Positions 9,361 through 17,740 of a stretch of DNA of 64,000 bases are shown piece after piece; the stretch's first letter is position 1; every line of letters begins with the position of its first letter. Below the pieces are notes generated by a model that was given only the letters and a program-made list of their open reading frames with translations, was not told the origin of the DNA and ran no database searches. The DNA comes from Candidatus Altimarinota bacterium (GTDB taxonomy: Bacteria; Patescibacteriota; Gracilibacteria; JAUYGZ01), in NCBI GenBank assembly GCA_029233985.1, contig JARGOK010000001.1:310174-374173 (forward strand). The letters run 5' to 3'. Both the position numbers and the translations under genes were made by a program.

Positions 9361-9388
9361 TTTACAACACGTCTTAACTCGCTATACT
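9361..9388 (+). promoter_or_regulatory. rpsA promoter
   Basis: TTTACA (9361-9366), 16-bp spacer, TATACT (9383-9388). Transcription would begin near 9395 and give an 83-base leader. Confidence 0.7.
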
Positions 9389-9415
9389 GGTTTAGCTGTC
9401 TTTTGCTGTGCCTCT

Positions 9416-9477
9416 CGTGACCGGAGCCAATAAAAGCAGTCATAATTATTCTTATATGGTCACGGACTCTTTTTATT
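9416..9477 (+). promoter_or_regulatory. Hairpin with U-tract in the rpsA leader
   Basis: CGTGACC (9416-9422) pairs with GGTCACG (9458-9464) and is followed by GACTCTTTTTATT directly before the ATG. The shape is terminator-like and may permit control of S1 by attenuation or by S1 binding; function is inferred. Confidence 0.4.
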
Positions 9478-10863
9478 ATGAGTGATAACTCTGCTATGGA
9501 TGCGGCTGTACAAGCTGCTGAACAAACAAAGTTTCCCCAATTGGGTGAACTTATTTCGGGAAAAATTCTTTCCCTCCACAAAAACCGGTGCCTGCTCGAT
9601 CTCTGTGATGGTCAAGCGGTTGGTATGATTTCTGGTCGTGAAACCCACGATACTGCAGGAACATTTAAAACGCTCGGTGTCGGTGACGACGTCAATGCGG
9701 TTGTCGTAGAAGATGAGAACGATGAAGGTTTCTTCGTTTTGTCTCTCCGAAAAGCAGCACAAAATACTGCTTGGGATCGTTTCGAAGACAGCTTTGAAAA
9801 TGGAACGATGTTTGGAGTAAAAGTAACAGAAGCCAACAAAGGAGGTCTTCTCCTAGAAATGGATTCTATTAAAGCGTTCTTGCCAGTATCTCAATTGGCT
9901 CCAATGCATTACCCACGTGTAAACGAAGCAAACTCTCAGGAAATCCTCCGACGTCTTCAACGTCTGATTGGACTGAAGTTTGATGTAAAAATTATTGCTC
10001 TTGATCGAGAAAATGGAAAACTGATTCTTTCTGAACGTGCTGCTCAAGCAGACGGACGAAAAGAACGTCTCGCAAAACTCACTATCGGAGACAGCGTGAA
10101 AGGAAAGATCTCTGGTATTGTAAAATTTGGACTCTTTGTCGCGTTTGAAGGACTAGAAGGTCTGGTACATATCTCTGAGATTGCTTGGGGGCATGTCCGA
10201 AATCCTGCTGATTACGGAAAACTCGGTGATGATGTCGAAGTCATGATCATTGGAATCGACGGTGAAAAGATTTCTCTTTCTATCAAGCGTCTTCAACAAG
10301 ATCCTTGGAAGGAAGCAGCTAGTAAATTTAGTATTGGTGAAAGAATCACTGGAAAGATCAATCGGATCACTACATTTGGTGCTTTTGTCACTCTCGATAA
10401 AGATATCAATGGATTGATTCATCTCTCTGAAATTTCTCATGACAAGGTAGAAGATATTGAGAAATTTATTCGAGTTGGACAAGAAGTCGATGCTGAAATC
10501 ATCAATGTTGACCTCGATGACCACCGTATCGGTCTCTCTATAAAGAAACTCACACCAGCTCCTGAAGTACAAGAAGTGGAAGAAATGGTGGAAGAAGCTC
10601 CTGCTGAAACCGAGCCAGTTGAAGAAGCTGCAGAAGCAGCTCCTGCTGAAGCAAAAGAAGAAGCTTCAGTCGAAGAAACGAAAACAGAAGGTGGAGAGGA
10701 TCTCACAGCTCTCGATGGAGTAAGTGAAAAGATCGCTGCTCATCTCGTAGAGTCTGGACTCGATACTGTTGAGAAAATCAAGGCAGCAAGCCTCGATGAA
10801 CTCAAAGCAGTAGATGGAGTCGGAGAAAAGACGGCTCAGAAGATTCACGACGGAGTGCAGTAG
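9478..10863 (+). CDS. rpsA: 30S ribosomal protein S1 fused to a helix-hairpin-helix domain
   Basis: The 461-aa protein has four S1/OB repeats (about residues 20-90, 108-175, 195-262, 280-348), seen in recurrent GXVXXXXXFGXFV/I and GLVHISE signatures such as KGKISGIVKFGLFVAFEGLE and KINRITTFGAFVTLDKDIN. An acidic linker (EEMVEEAPAETEPVEEAAEA) leads to a C-terminal helix-hairpin-helix (TALDGVSEKIAAHLVESGL ... AVDGVGEKTAQKI). S1 recruits mRNA to the 30S subunit; the HhH tail is not part of standard S1 and could add nucleic-acid binding. In a genome whose mRNAs seem to lack Shine-Dalgarno sites S1 may be important for initiation (inference). Confidence 0.93.
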   Translation: MSDNSAMDAAVQAAEQTKFPQLGELISGKILSLHKNRCLLDLCDGQAVGMISGRETHDTAGTFKTLGVGDDVNAVVVEDENDEGFFVLSLRKAAQNTAWDRFEDSFENGTMFGVKVTEANKGGLLLEMDSIKAFLPVSQLAPMHYPRVNEANSQEILRRLQRLIGLKFDVKIIALDRENGKLILSERAAQADGRKERLAKLTIGDSVKGKISGIVKFGLFVAFEGLEGLVHISEIAWGHVRNPADYGKLGDDVEVMIIGIDGEKISLSIKRLQQDPWKEAASKFSIGERITGKINRITTFGAFVTLDKDINGLIHLSEISHDKVEDIEKFIRVGQEVDAEIINVDLDDHRIGLSIKKLTPAPEVQEVEEMVEEAPAETEPVEEAAEAAPAEAKEEASVEETKTEGGEDLTALDGVSEKIAAHLVESGLDTVEKIKAASLDELKAVDGVGEKTAQKIHDGVQ

Positions 10864-10901
10864 TAGGACTGTTAAAAACTTTAAGGCAGTTAGGAAATGA
10901 T

Positions 10902-10945
10902 GACCCTGTAGATGTAATCCTAGGATTGTATCTACAGGGTCTTTT
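10902..10945 (+). terminator. rpsA terminator
   Basis: GACCCTGTAGAT (10902-10913) and ATCTACAGGGTC (10930-10941) form a 12-bp stem with an inner palindrome AATCCTAGGATT, followed by TTTT. Confidence 0.8.
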
Positions 10946-11046
10946 GATTACTATTGTCCAGATATGGAAGCGTGGAGCCATTCAAAAAGATTTGCTATAC
11001 TCCTAATCGTCCTACCGTTCTTAATCGTCTTAACCATCCTATTCCT

Positions 11047-12009
11047 ATGAAGAAGATCCTCGTCACTGGCGGAGCAGGCTTTATTGGCTCAAATTTTTGC
11101 AATATCAACAAAGACCTGTACGAAATCACAGCCTTGGACAATCTTTTTTTGGGTGACCGGGACAATTTGGATCCTGATGTGAGGTTTATCGAAGGTAATG
11201 CGTGTAATCTGAAGGATTTGGAAAAAGTTGGACCAGTAGACTATGTCCTTCATCTAGCGGGAACCTCATCTGCGCCAATGTTTATGAATGAAGGTTTTGT
11301 GGATGGGTATGTGAACTCGGTAGAGTCTTTTTGTCGGACTTTGGAGTGGGCTCGGAAGAATGGCACGAAGCGCTTTTGCTACGCTTCAACATCTTCTTTG
11401 TATGGAAACAATCCGATGCCACTGATGGAAAACCAGCATGTGCGGCCATTGAACCACTATGCTGTAACCAAGGAAGTCTATGAGCATGCTGGTGAATGTT
11501 ATAATCGTGTATACCCAGAAATGGATATCGTTGGTTTTCGATTTATGAGTGTGTATGGGCCTAATGAAGAGGCCAAAGGAAAGTTTGCCAATATCATCTC
11601 TCAGTTTGCTTGGGATATGCAGCGAGATCTCTCCCCTATTATTTATGGTGATGGAACACAGTTTCGAGATTTTACAAACGTGAGGGACGTGGTGCAAGGT
11701 ATCACCAAAGCTTTTGAGCATGAAGGGCAGATCGGTGCTGATGTGTTTAATATTGGGACAGGAGAAAGCTCGAGCTTAAACGAAATTGTGGAGGCTTTGA
11801 AGAAGGCTTTTGAGAAAGATATTGAGGCGAAGTATATCCCCAACCCTGTAAAGGAGGGATATATCAAAGGGCAACATGCCGATATCTCAAAGATACAGTC
11901 TACACTTGGTTACGAACCCACAGTGAAGCTCGCAGATGGGATCAAAGAACAAGTCGAGAATTTACGGCCAGAAAAGATACGACAGACCAGTTCGGATGAC
12001 TTTCGGTAA
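11047..12009 (+). CDS. NAD-dependent epimerase/dehydratase (extended SDR, sugar nucleotide)
   Basis: The 320-aa protein begins MKKILVTGGAGFIGSN with the Rossmann GxxGxxG, and has the SDR catalytic Tyr-Lys pair in YAVTK preceded by a serine-rich ASTSSLYG segment. FRFMSVYGPNEEAKGKFANI and YGDGTQFRDFTNVRDVV are typical of UDP-glucose or UDP-GlcNAc 4-epimerases and dTDP-glucose dehydratase relatives. Likely role: sugar-nucleotide supply for surface polysaccharide; the exact substrate is not decided by sequence. I use ATG 11047; an upstream TTG (10954) frame is rejected because an extended -10 (TGCTATACT, TATACT at 10996-11001) lies between. The leader before ATG is ACCATCCTATTCCT. Confidence 0.88.
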   Translation: MKKILVTGGAGFIGSNFCNINKDLYEITALDNLFLGDRDNLDPDVRFIEGNACNLKDLEKVGPVDYVLHLAGTSSAPMFMNEGFVDGYVNSVESFCRTLEWARKNGTKRFCYASTSSLYGNNPMPLMENQHVRPLNHYAVTKEVYEHAGECYNRVYPEMDIVGFRFMSVYGPNEEAKGKFANIISQFAWDMQRDLSPIIYGDGTQFRDFTNVRDVVQGITKAFEHEGQIGADVFNIGTGESSSLNEIVEALKKAFEKDIEAKYIPNPVKEGYIKGQHADISKIQSTLGYEPTVKLADGIKEQVENLRPEKIRQTSSDDFR

Positions 12010-12100
12010 CAGTTTCTATTTGCAATACGAATATTTCAATTCCTCTGGGAACACATGGAAACACCAAAAAGAAGATCAAGTACAAAAAAAATGAAGAAAA

Positions 12101-12286
12101 ATGAAAAAAACTTTTCAGCTATGCTGGGATGATCAGAAAAGACTCTTGAAAGAGGCTTGTGAGACTCTTGATAGTGAGTCTCTTTTTAAGCTTATAGAGC
12201 AGGTAAAATGTATTCTTGTATCTGCTGCACCAGCAGATTGCGTGGGGATAACACTTCGAAAAACGTATGGATCGAATAATGGATAG
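12101..12286 (+). CDS. Small protein, partial duplicate of the downstream gene
   Basis: A 61-aa protein whose body (QKRLLKEACETLDSESLFKL, then IEQVKCILV) aligns with the last ~55 residues of the next gene (IKRLNNAVDFLDSESLLFL, then IEEIKSILV), ending in the same YG(S/E)N pattern. The nucleotide sequence around GATAGTGAGTCTCT is shared too. It is either a truncated tandem copy or a stand-alone version of this C-terminal module. No known domain. The start context is A-rich rather than C/T-rich, so expression is less certain. Confidence 0.5.
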   Translation: MKKTFQLCWDDQKRLLKEACETLDSESLFKLIEQVKCILVSAAPADCVGITLRKTYGSNNG

Positions 12287-12431
12287 TTGTTCTTTGTACT
12301 GATGTAGACATACCGACTTTTTTGAGATGGAGAGCTTCATCTGTTCTTCACTTTTCTTTTATTTTGAACAAGAAAACGTATTCTTTTTCTTGTTAATACA
12401 GTGTTTATTCCTCCTTTAATACCTTTTTGTA

Positions 12432-13070
12432 ATGAAAAATATTATTTTAACGCTCCCTATAAGAGAACGGAAGTATCTAAAAAATGCTGTAGATGCTCGG
12501 TCACATTATATAGAGTGTGGAGACGAAAAATTTTTAGCCCTTTATAAAGGAGCCCGAGAACGCTTTCTTCATATTTGTTCTAATAAAAATATTGTTTCTA
12601 CGCTGATGACTCTTTTGGACAAACTCGACTACAGTGTATTGCTTGTACTCAGTCATCTCATCGAGAATGATTTGCGCCTCGAAAAAGAACGGAAAAAACA
12701 ACTTGGTCGCAATTTGCAAATGGAACGGGTTCTCAGTGACTACCAGTTGAGAATGGCACAACACCAAGCCACTCTCATGATTGACGAATTGACTATGGAT
12801 ATTCACTCTGGATATCAGATATGTCTGCGCCTCGGGAGACAAGGCACTGAGATATTTGAACTCCCACTCAAATCCCTTCGAATGACTCAACACACTGATT
12901 TTATCGATGTTTGCAAAACCCAAATCAAGAGACTCAATAACGCTGTAGATTTTTTGGATAGTGAGTCTCTCCTCTTCCTCATCGAAGAGATCAAAAGTAT
13001 TCTTGTTAAAGAATTTCCAGGAGAAAACATTCCTCATGAACTTCTTGAGCTTTATGGGGAAAATGACTGA
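12432..13070 (+). CDS. Hypothetical helical protein
   Basis: A 212-aa soluble, charged, predicted all-helical protein (KNAVDARSHYIECGDEKFLA; RLEKERKKQLGRNLQMERVL). The C-terminal ~55 residues share the DSESL.xLIE.xKxILV module with the preceding 61-aa gene. No catalytic motif, signal or membrane segment. Start ATG follows AATACCTTTTTGTA. It precedes the serine dehydratase genes by 58 bases but is not obviously related to them. Confidence 0.65.
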   Translation: MKNIILTLPIRERKYLKNAVDARSHYIECGDEKFLALYKGARERFLHICSNKNIVSTLMTLLDKLDYSVLLVLSHLIENDLRLEKERKKQLGRNLQMERVLSDYQLRMAQHQATLMIDELTMDIHSGYQICLRLGRQGTEIFELPLKSLRMTQHTDFIDVCKTQIKRLNNAVDFLDSESLLFLIEEIKSILVKEFPGENIPHELLELYGEND

Positions 13071-13128
13071 TAGATTTGCTTGATAAACCAAAAATAGTAT
13101 CTAGAATGAGGCTTAGTAACCCTCCTTT

Positions 13129-13842
13129 ATGTCGTCAGAATCTTGGTCAGTATTCGATGTCATCGGACCTGTCATGGTCGGACCTTCCAGCTCTCATACA
13201 GCTGGTGCTGCACGCATCGGTTATTACGCGAGAATTATTAATGGCCAAGAGCCAAAAGAGGTCAAGCTCTTGCTTCATGGTTCTTTTGGAAAAGTGTATA
13301 AAGGTCATTGTACTGACAAAGCAATTATCGGAGGACTCCTGGGATTACTTCCCCATTCTGATGAAATCCAAAACTCTGCTGCTCTTGCTGAAAAGGCTGG
13401 GATGGCTGTTGAAATACGACCATCAAACTTGGGAGCCACAGTTCATCCGAATTCAGTGATGATCGAAATGACAAATGAAGATGGGTCTTATCATCAGGTC
13501 CGAGCGAAATCGATCGGTGGTGGAAAAATTGTCATTAGAGAGATTGATAAAATCGATGTGCATCTCGATCTCTCGTACTCGAGTTTGATCGTGATTTTTG
13601 AAAAAAATCAGGTTTCTGCTCTTGATATGATCAATAAAGTGAAAAAGCTGGACGTGCAGATTGTAAACTTTGAGACCAGTCAGTACAAAGACCTTACTCT
13701 TGTCGATGTTGAGATTCGAGAACATTTTTCTCGTGATCTGATCTTGGAACTAGAAGCTATTGAAGGTGTCAAGATGGCGAGATTTTTGAATCATTTGTCG
13801 AATTATGAGCAATACGCAAAGAATTCTTCTCCATCATCCTAA
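13129..13842 (+). CDS. sdaAB: L-serine dehydratase, iron-sulfur-dependent, beta subunit
   Basis: The 237-aa protein has the SDH beta signature FDVIGPVMVGPSSSHTAGAAR (starting at residue 8) and LGATVHPNSVMIEM, plus a C-terminal ACT-like domain (ALDMINKVKKLDVQIVNFET ... DVEIREHFSRDLILELEAI). With the alpha subunit it deaminates L-serine to pyruvate and ammonia using a 4Fe-4S cluster; ACT-type domains can sense serine. The alpha gene follows after 82 bases in the same orientation. Start ATG follows AGTAACCCTCCTTT. In a reduced genome it may supply pyruvate from scavenged serine (inference). Confidence 0.95.
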   Translation: MSSESWSVFDVIGPVMVGPSSSHTAGAARIGYYARIINGQEPKEVKLLLHGSFGKVYKGHCTDKAIIGGLLGLLPHSDEIQNSAALAEKAGMAVEIRPSNLGATVHPNSVMIEMTNEDGSYHQVRAKSIGGGKIVIREIDKIDVHLDLSYSSLIVIFEKNQVSALDMINKVKKLDVQIVNFETSQYKDLTLVDVEIREHFSRDLILELEAIEGVKMARFLNHLSNYEQYAKNSSPSS

Positions 13843-13924
13843 GAAGATTTTTACATGAAAATGCCAATAAACCGATACAACACATTCCCTATTAGCGAAT
13901 AGACTACCCCCTAATCCCCTTCTC

Positions 13925-14821
13925 GTGGCCGACAGCTTCCTCTTTTTTTCATCGGAAAGACTCCTCACCCTCATCGAACGGAATGATGATGCGTCACGTA
14001 TTTCAGATATTGTTATTAAGGCTGAAACAGAGCTCACGGGACATTCTGAAGATGAAATCATCGCGAACTCTATCGATCGACTACGGCTCATGCGACAAGC
14101 TGTGAATAAAGGATTAGAAGTAAAAGAAAGCAAGAGCCGAATGGTAAAGGATGAAGCAAAAAAAATGATGGACAGAGTCAATGACCCAAAAATGCTCATG
14201 AGTCCGCTTGAGGTCAAGGCAAGTGCCTATGCGCTCGCAGTAATGGCGAATAATGCAGTAATGGGAACTATTGTAGCTGCCCCAACAGCGGGTTCTTCAG
14301 GGATTATTCCTGGAGCACTGCTGTCCCTGCAGGAAGAAATGGAACTTGATGACGAAACAACTGCCCGTGGACTCCTGTGCTCTGCTGGAGTTGGAATGGT
14401 TATTGCTCATATTGCAACTTTTTCTGCTGCTAAAGCTGGATGTCAGGCAGAAATTGGAGCTTCTAGTGCTATGTGTGCCGCTGCTATTTCTGAATTGAGA
14501 GGTATGTCACCAGATGAATGTGTGAACGCAGCTGCCATTGCTCTAAAAAACATGCTGGGTCTCGCTTGTGATCCCATCGCAGGGCTCGTAGAAGTACCCT
14601 GTGTAAAAAGAAATGCTATTGGAGTGAGTCATGCCATGACAGCAAGTGATATGGTCTATACTGGCGTAAAAAGCATCGTTCCTTTTGATGAAGTGGTGAT
14701 GGCTATGAACAATATTGCGAAGAATATGAATAGTGCCATTCGAGAGACCTCGCAGGGTGGTTTGGCGATCAGCAAGACGGGACGTAAGATTTCGAATGAG
14801 TTACTGCAAATAGGAAAGTAA
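13925..14821 (+). CDS. sdaAA: L-serine dehydratase, iron-sulfur-dependent, alpha subunit
   Basis: The 298-aa protein has the conserved alpha-subunit core: APTAGSSGIIPGALLS, SAAKAGCQAEIGASSAMCAA and LGLACDPIAGLVEVPCVKRN, which include the cluster-ligand cysteines (GCQAEIG, LACDP, EVPC). It partners the beta gene just upstream to convert serine to pyruvate. The start is GTG 13925 after CCTAATCCCCTTCTC, consistent with the local Shine-Dalgarno-free C/T-rich context. Confidence 0.95.
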   Translation: MADSFLFFSSERLLTLIERNDDASRISDIVIKAETELTGHSEDEIIANSIDRLRLMRQAVNKGLEVKESKSRMVKDEAKKMMDRVNDPKMLMSPLEVKASAYALAVMANNAVMGTIVAAPTAGSSGIIPGALLSLQEEMELDDETTARGLLCSAGVGMVIAHIATFSAAKAGCQAEIGASSAMCAAAISELRGMSPDECVNAAAIALKNMLGLACDPIAGLVEVPCVKRNAIGVSHAMTASDMVYTGVKSIVPFDEVVMAMNNIAKNMNSAIRETSQGGLAISKTGRKISNELLQIGK

Positions 14822-14984
14822 TGAAACCGATCCCAATCCCCCTTCTTGCCACCTACTGCACATATCCATAGCAAATCTCTTTACATCTCTAAAAAACCTT
14901 AGAGACGAAAAGAGTTCTCATCACGGATTTGCATCGCCATGAGCACATATTTCTAGTATACTATTAGAGATTTTTCACTTTTCT

Positions 14985-15449
14985 ATGCCCCAAACAACAG
15001 AAACTCCCAACGAACAAACTCTCAGTGGCTACGCACGCCCTCTTTTTGTTACACACAAGAGATATTTTGATGATAGCGACTCTGGAGGAAGTATGGGAGA
15101 CAAGCTGGATATTCGATATCATGATAAAGAGAATTGTTTAAAAGTGCTCAATGGGCTTTGTTACGATATTTTTTTTCGAGCAGCAAACGTAAATGAAGAA
15201 TGGTACGAAGAAGTGCCAGATTGCTTGGAAGGTGCAGAAGAAAATGAAAAAAAAACATCAGGCCCTGTTGACTATCGAAAACCTCTCGATTCACGCTTTA
15301 AGAAACGGATGCCTCTTTTGGAACCCACTGAAGAAAAAGAAGAACCCAAACCTCAACGCGGTGGACGCCATCATGGAAAAAGAAAGCCAAACCGAAATAA
15401 CCGGAACCGAAACAGGAATCGAAATAGAAATAGAGGAAAAAGACGATAA
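14985..15449 (+). CDS. Hypothetical protein with Arg/Asn-repeat tail
   Basis: A 154-aa protein with a globular N-terminal half (SGYARPLFVTHKRYFDDSD; YHDKENCLKVLNGLCYDIFF) and a strongly basic tail from about residue 125 made of NRNRN-type repeats ending RGKRR. Such tails usually bind RNA or ribosomes; the globular part is unrecognised. A TATACT -10 (about 14957) lies 22 bases upstream and the ATG follows TTTTCACTTTTCT. tRNA-Arg follows with its own promoter. Confidence 0.72.
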   Translation: MPQTTETPNEQTLSGYARPLFVTHKRYFDDSDSGGSMGDKLDIRYHDKENCLKVLNGLCYDIFFRAANVNEEWYEEVPDCLEGAEENEKKTSGPVDYRKPLDSRFKKRMPLLEPTEEKEEPKPQRGGRHHGKRKPNRNNRNRNRNRNRNRGKRR

Positions 15450-15459
15450 GGGATCCTGA

Positions 15460-15488
15460 TTGACTGAAGAAGCTCGATTCCTTATAGT
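15460..15488 (+). promoter_or_regulatory. tRNA-Arg promoter
   Basis: TTGACT (15460-15465), 17-bp spacer, TATAGT (15483-15488), with the mature tRNA 26 bases downstream. Confidence 0.7.
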
Positions 15489-15513
15489 GAGTCGGCCTTT
15501 TTGATATATATAT

Positions 15514-15589
15514 GCGCGCGTAGCTCAGTGGATAGAGCGTCCGGTTGCGGTCCGGAAGGTCGTAGGTTCGACTCCTGCCGTGCGCACCA
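15514..15589 (+). tRNA. tRNA-Arg(GCG)
   Basis: Acceptor GCGCGCG (15514-15520) pairs with CGTGCGC (15579-15585); discriminator A and encoded CCA (15587-15589). The anticodon stem TCCGG/CCGGA encloses loop TTGCGGT, giving anticodon GCG (15547-15549) for CGC/CGU. Bacteria normally use ACG, edited to inosine by TadA, so GCG is unusual. Confidence 0.93.
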
Positions 15590-15675
15590 CTTACATACAT
15601 CATAAATAATTTATAATATGTGTATGTATTGACCGTGCATCACCCCTTAGTTGATCTATAATAATTTCACTTACC

Positions 15676-16434
15676 ATGGAAGCTTCTCGCCGAGATGCCG
15701 AACAAGTAAAACTAACAGGTTTCAGGGTGCTGGAAGGAGAGGAAACAAAAGCACACCTTACAGAGGATGTACTGAAAGAACTGATAGCAGCTAAGATAAT
15801 GCCGACCTACAAACCTGAGGAACAACTTCTTCGTGGAGCAACTGATGAAGAGAAAGACCCGGCTTCAGAAGCTTTTAAGACACGTTTGAGACTCCTAAAC
15901 GTCTTAAACACTCAAGCAGGAGATTTCAGAATGCTCTCATTAAATGAAAGAAAGCAGAAACTGCAAATGCAAACAGAAGAACACAACCTCTATACGATCC
16001 AGCAAAAAGAACTCGACGACTTAAATAAATTAAAGAAAATGATAGAGAAAAGACATGTATTTATTGCCTTAGCAACGAGTGAAGAAGGAAAAGAAAAGGT
16101 AGCAGCTATAGCATCCTATGGAAATATCGAACAGTATGGAGGAAGGAACACCTGCTGGATAGGGGCAACGGTAACCCTTCCAAAATTCCAAAAAAGAGGC
16201 ATATTTTCGGACCTCAGTCAGAGAGTACTAGAAGCCATCAAAACAAAAATGCCTGATGGTATCATCATGACCAGCACCAGTTCAAATTCTGTAATAGGTA
16301 AAAAGAAAGCAGCTGGATTTACTGTGAGAAACCCGGATTACTTTACTACCTTCTGTGGAGAAGGTGACAATGATATGATTCGAAGAGAGGTCTATCATGG
16401 ATGGACTCATATGGCTTGGGATTCTAGAGAGTAG
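15676..16434 (+). CDS. GNAT-family N-acetyltransferase
   Basis: A 252-aa protein whose second half is a GNAT fold: HVFIALATSEEGKEKVAAIA (beta 2-4), VTLPKFQKRGIFSDLSQRVL carrying the acyl-CoA-binding Q/RxxG/A loop (FQKRGI), and NSVIGKKKAAGF, the motif B asparagine and GF ending. The N-terminal ~110 residues are helical and charged, of unknown role, perhaps substrate-specific. The substrate is not predictable. A TATAAT -10 (15657-15662) lies 13 bases before the ATG, leaving a leader of only about seven bases. Confidence 0.8.
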   Translation: MEASRRDAEQVKLTGFRVLEGEETKAHLTEDVLKELIAAKIMPTYKPEEQLLRGATDEEKDPASEAFKTRLRLLNVLNTQAGDFRMLSLNERKQKLQMQTEEHNLYTIQQKELDDLNKLKKMIEKRHVFIALATSEEGKEKVAAIASYGNIEQYGGRNTCWIGATVTLPKFQKRGIFSDLSQRVLEAIKTKMPDGIIMTSTSSNSVIGKKKAAGFTVRNPDYFTTFCGEGDNDMIRREVYHGWTHMAWDSRE

Positions 16435-16536
16435 TCTGAGTACTAGGTTTAGTTAATCTGGTTTTTCCCACAAACTGATTCCACCTCAATCCGAGGAGGC
16501 GCACCAGTCTTCGCTTTTCTTTGAACGACGAAAGAA

Positions 16537-16776
16537 GTGAAGAAGCAAATAGGAGATGGATTACTGCCCCAATTCCCTCTTCAACTCATGCCCCATTATA
16601 TTTGGGCAGAATTTGGGAATAAAAATGATGCGAAGCAGCGGTATGAGAGAAGAAATCCACAAATGAGGACATTTATGGACTCTCTCCGAGCTGTAGTATC
16701 AAGACTCCCTGAGGACGGCCCATGCTCACTCTATGTCGTCCCAGACTATTCTTTTGAGAATGGGGATAATATGTAA
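16537..16776 (+). CDS. Small hypothetical protein
   Basis: A possible 79-aa protein from GTG 16537, or 62 aa from ATG 16588 (MPHYIWAEFGNKNDAK). The C-terminal half (MDSLRAVVSRLPEDG, CSLYVVPDYSF) looks protein-like. No domain is recognised. It sits between the acetyltransferase and the rpsB promoter. A competing 36-codon frame starts at 16556, so the call is tentative. Confidence 0.45.
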   Translation: MKKQIGDGLLPQFPLQLMPHYIWAEFGNKNDAKQRYERRNPQMRTFMDSLRAVVSRLPEDGPCSLYVVPDYSFENGDNM

Positions 16777-16793
16777 AATTGAGATGAAAACCC

Positions 16794-16821
16794 TTGCACA
16801 GGGCTTGTTTTCAAGTACAAT
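16794..16821 (+). promoter_or_regulatory. rpsB promoter
   Basis: TTGCAC (16794-16799), 16-bp spacer, TACAAT (16816-16821). The resulting leader of about 100 bases is long for this genome and could hold an S2-binding site, as in many bacteria. Confidence 0.6.
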
Positions 16822-16927
16822 GAGCTGGCGTATTTATTTCCAGTTGGAGATTCTGATTGCTCTATCCTTCCCTCAAATGGGACCAAGGAGCGAAGTGAAG
16901 GATTTCTCGCGTTTAACCCCAAGGATT

Positions 16928-17719
16928 ATGGCTATTTCACTAGACGAACTCATACAAAATGCCGTTCATTACGGACACCGAACCAATAAATGGGACCCAC
17001 GAATGAAACCTTACTTGTACGGAAGTGTAAATGGGATTCATCTTTTTGATCTCGAACAAACCAAGACACAGCTTGAAAAGCTGGTCGCATTTTTGACGAA
17101 GAGTGTCCAAGAAGGAAAACAAATCTTGTTTGTTTCTACAAAACCTCAAACGATGGAAATGATTCCTGAAATTGCAGCTATTCACGGTTCACCTTATGTG
17201 ACAAAGAAATGGTTCGGAGGTCTTTTGACCAACTTTGACACTATGAAGGAACGAATCCGGTACTTTAAAAATTTGAAAGAACAACAAACAACTGGTGAAC
17301 TCGAAAAATTTACAAAAAAAGAACAAGTGAAAATGCTCAAGGAAATCAATAAGCTCGAAGGAGCTCTTGGAGGTATCCAAAGCCTTCGACGCCCACCACA
17401 AGTGCTTTTCGTAGTAGATGGAAAGCGTGACTTGATCGCCATCAAGGAAGCACGAAAACTCAAAATCCCAGTTGTTGGGTTTTGTGATAGCAATGCCGAT
17501 CCTCGTCTTTACGACCTCATGGTGCCTGCAAATGATGATGCGATGAAATCACTGACTTACTTGCTCAATCTCGTAAAAGAAACACTGACAGCTGTTGCTC
17601 CTGCACGACCAGCTCAAGGTGCTCCTGCTGCTAAAGCTCAAGCGAAACCAGCTCCAGCAAAGAGCCATTTGGACAACCCTCTTGCAAAAAAACCTGAGAC
17701 TAAACCAGCAGCTGCATAA
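16928..17719 (+). CDS. rpsB: 30S ribosomal protein S2
   Basis: The 263-aa protein starts MAISLDELIQNAVHYGHRTN and contains S2 signatures KWDPRMKPYLYG, HLFDLEQTKTQLEKL, KKWFGGLLTNFDTMKERIRY and VVGFCDSNADPRL. The tail (about 35 residues) is an Ala/Pro/Lys low-complexity extension (APAKAQAKPAPAK). I choose ATG 16928: residues before it in the same frame are not S2-like, and the promoter is upstream. It forms a likely operon with the membrane protein and tsf downstream, echoing the common rpsB-tsf pairing. Confidence 0.96.
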   Translation: MAISLDELIQNAVHYGHRTNKWDPRMKPYLYGSVNGIHLFDLEQTKTQLEKLVAFLTKSVQEGKQILFVSTKPQTMEMIPEIAAIHGSPYVTKKWFGGLLTNFDTMKERIRYFKNLKEQQTTGELEKFTKKEQVKMLKEINKLEGALGGIQSLRRPPQVLFVVDGKRDLIAIKEARKLKIPVVGFCDSNADPRLYDLMVPANDDAMKSLTYLLNLVKETLTAVAPARPAQGAPAAKAQAKPAPAKSHLDNPLAKKPETKPAAA

Positions 17720-17740
17720 TTCTGATTATCTGAATGCTTT

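Noticed and set aside
10954..11046. Longer TTG start for the epimerase
   Set aside because: The added residues are not SDR-like and a -10 box lies inside them; MKKILVTGGAGFIGSN is the family start.
15298..15603. Minus-strand frame containing GRSRTYDLPD
   Set aside because: Antisense of tRNA-Arg and of the Arg/Asn-repeat gene; a typical mis-annotation.
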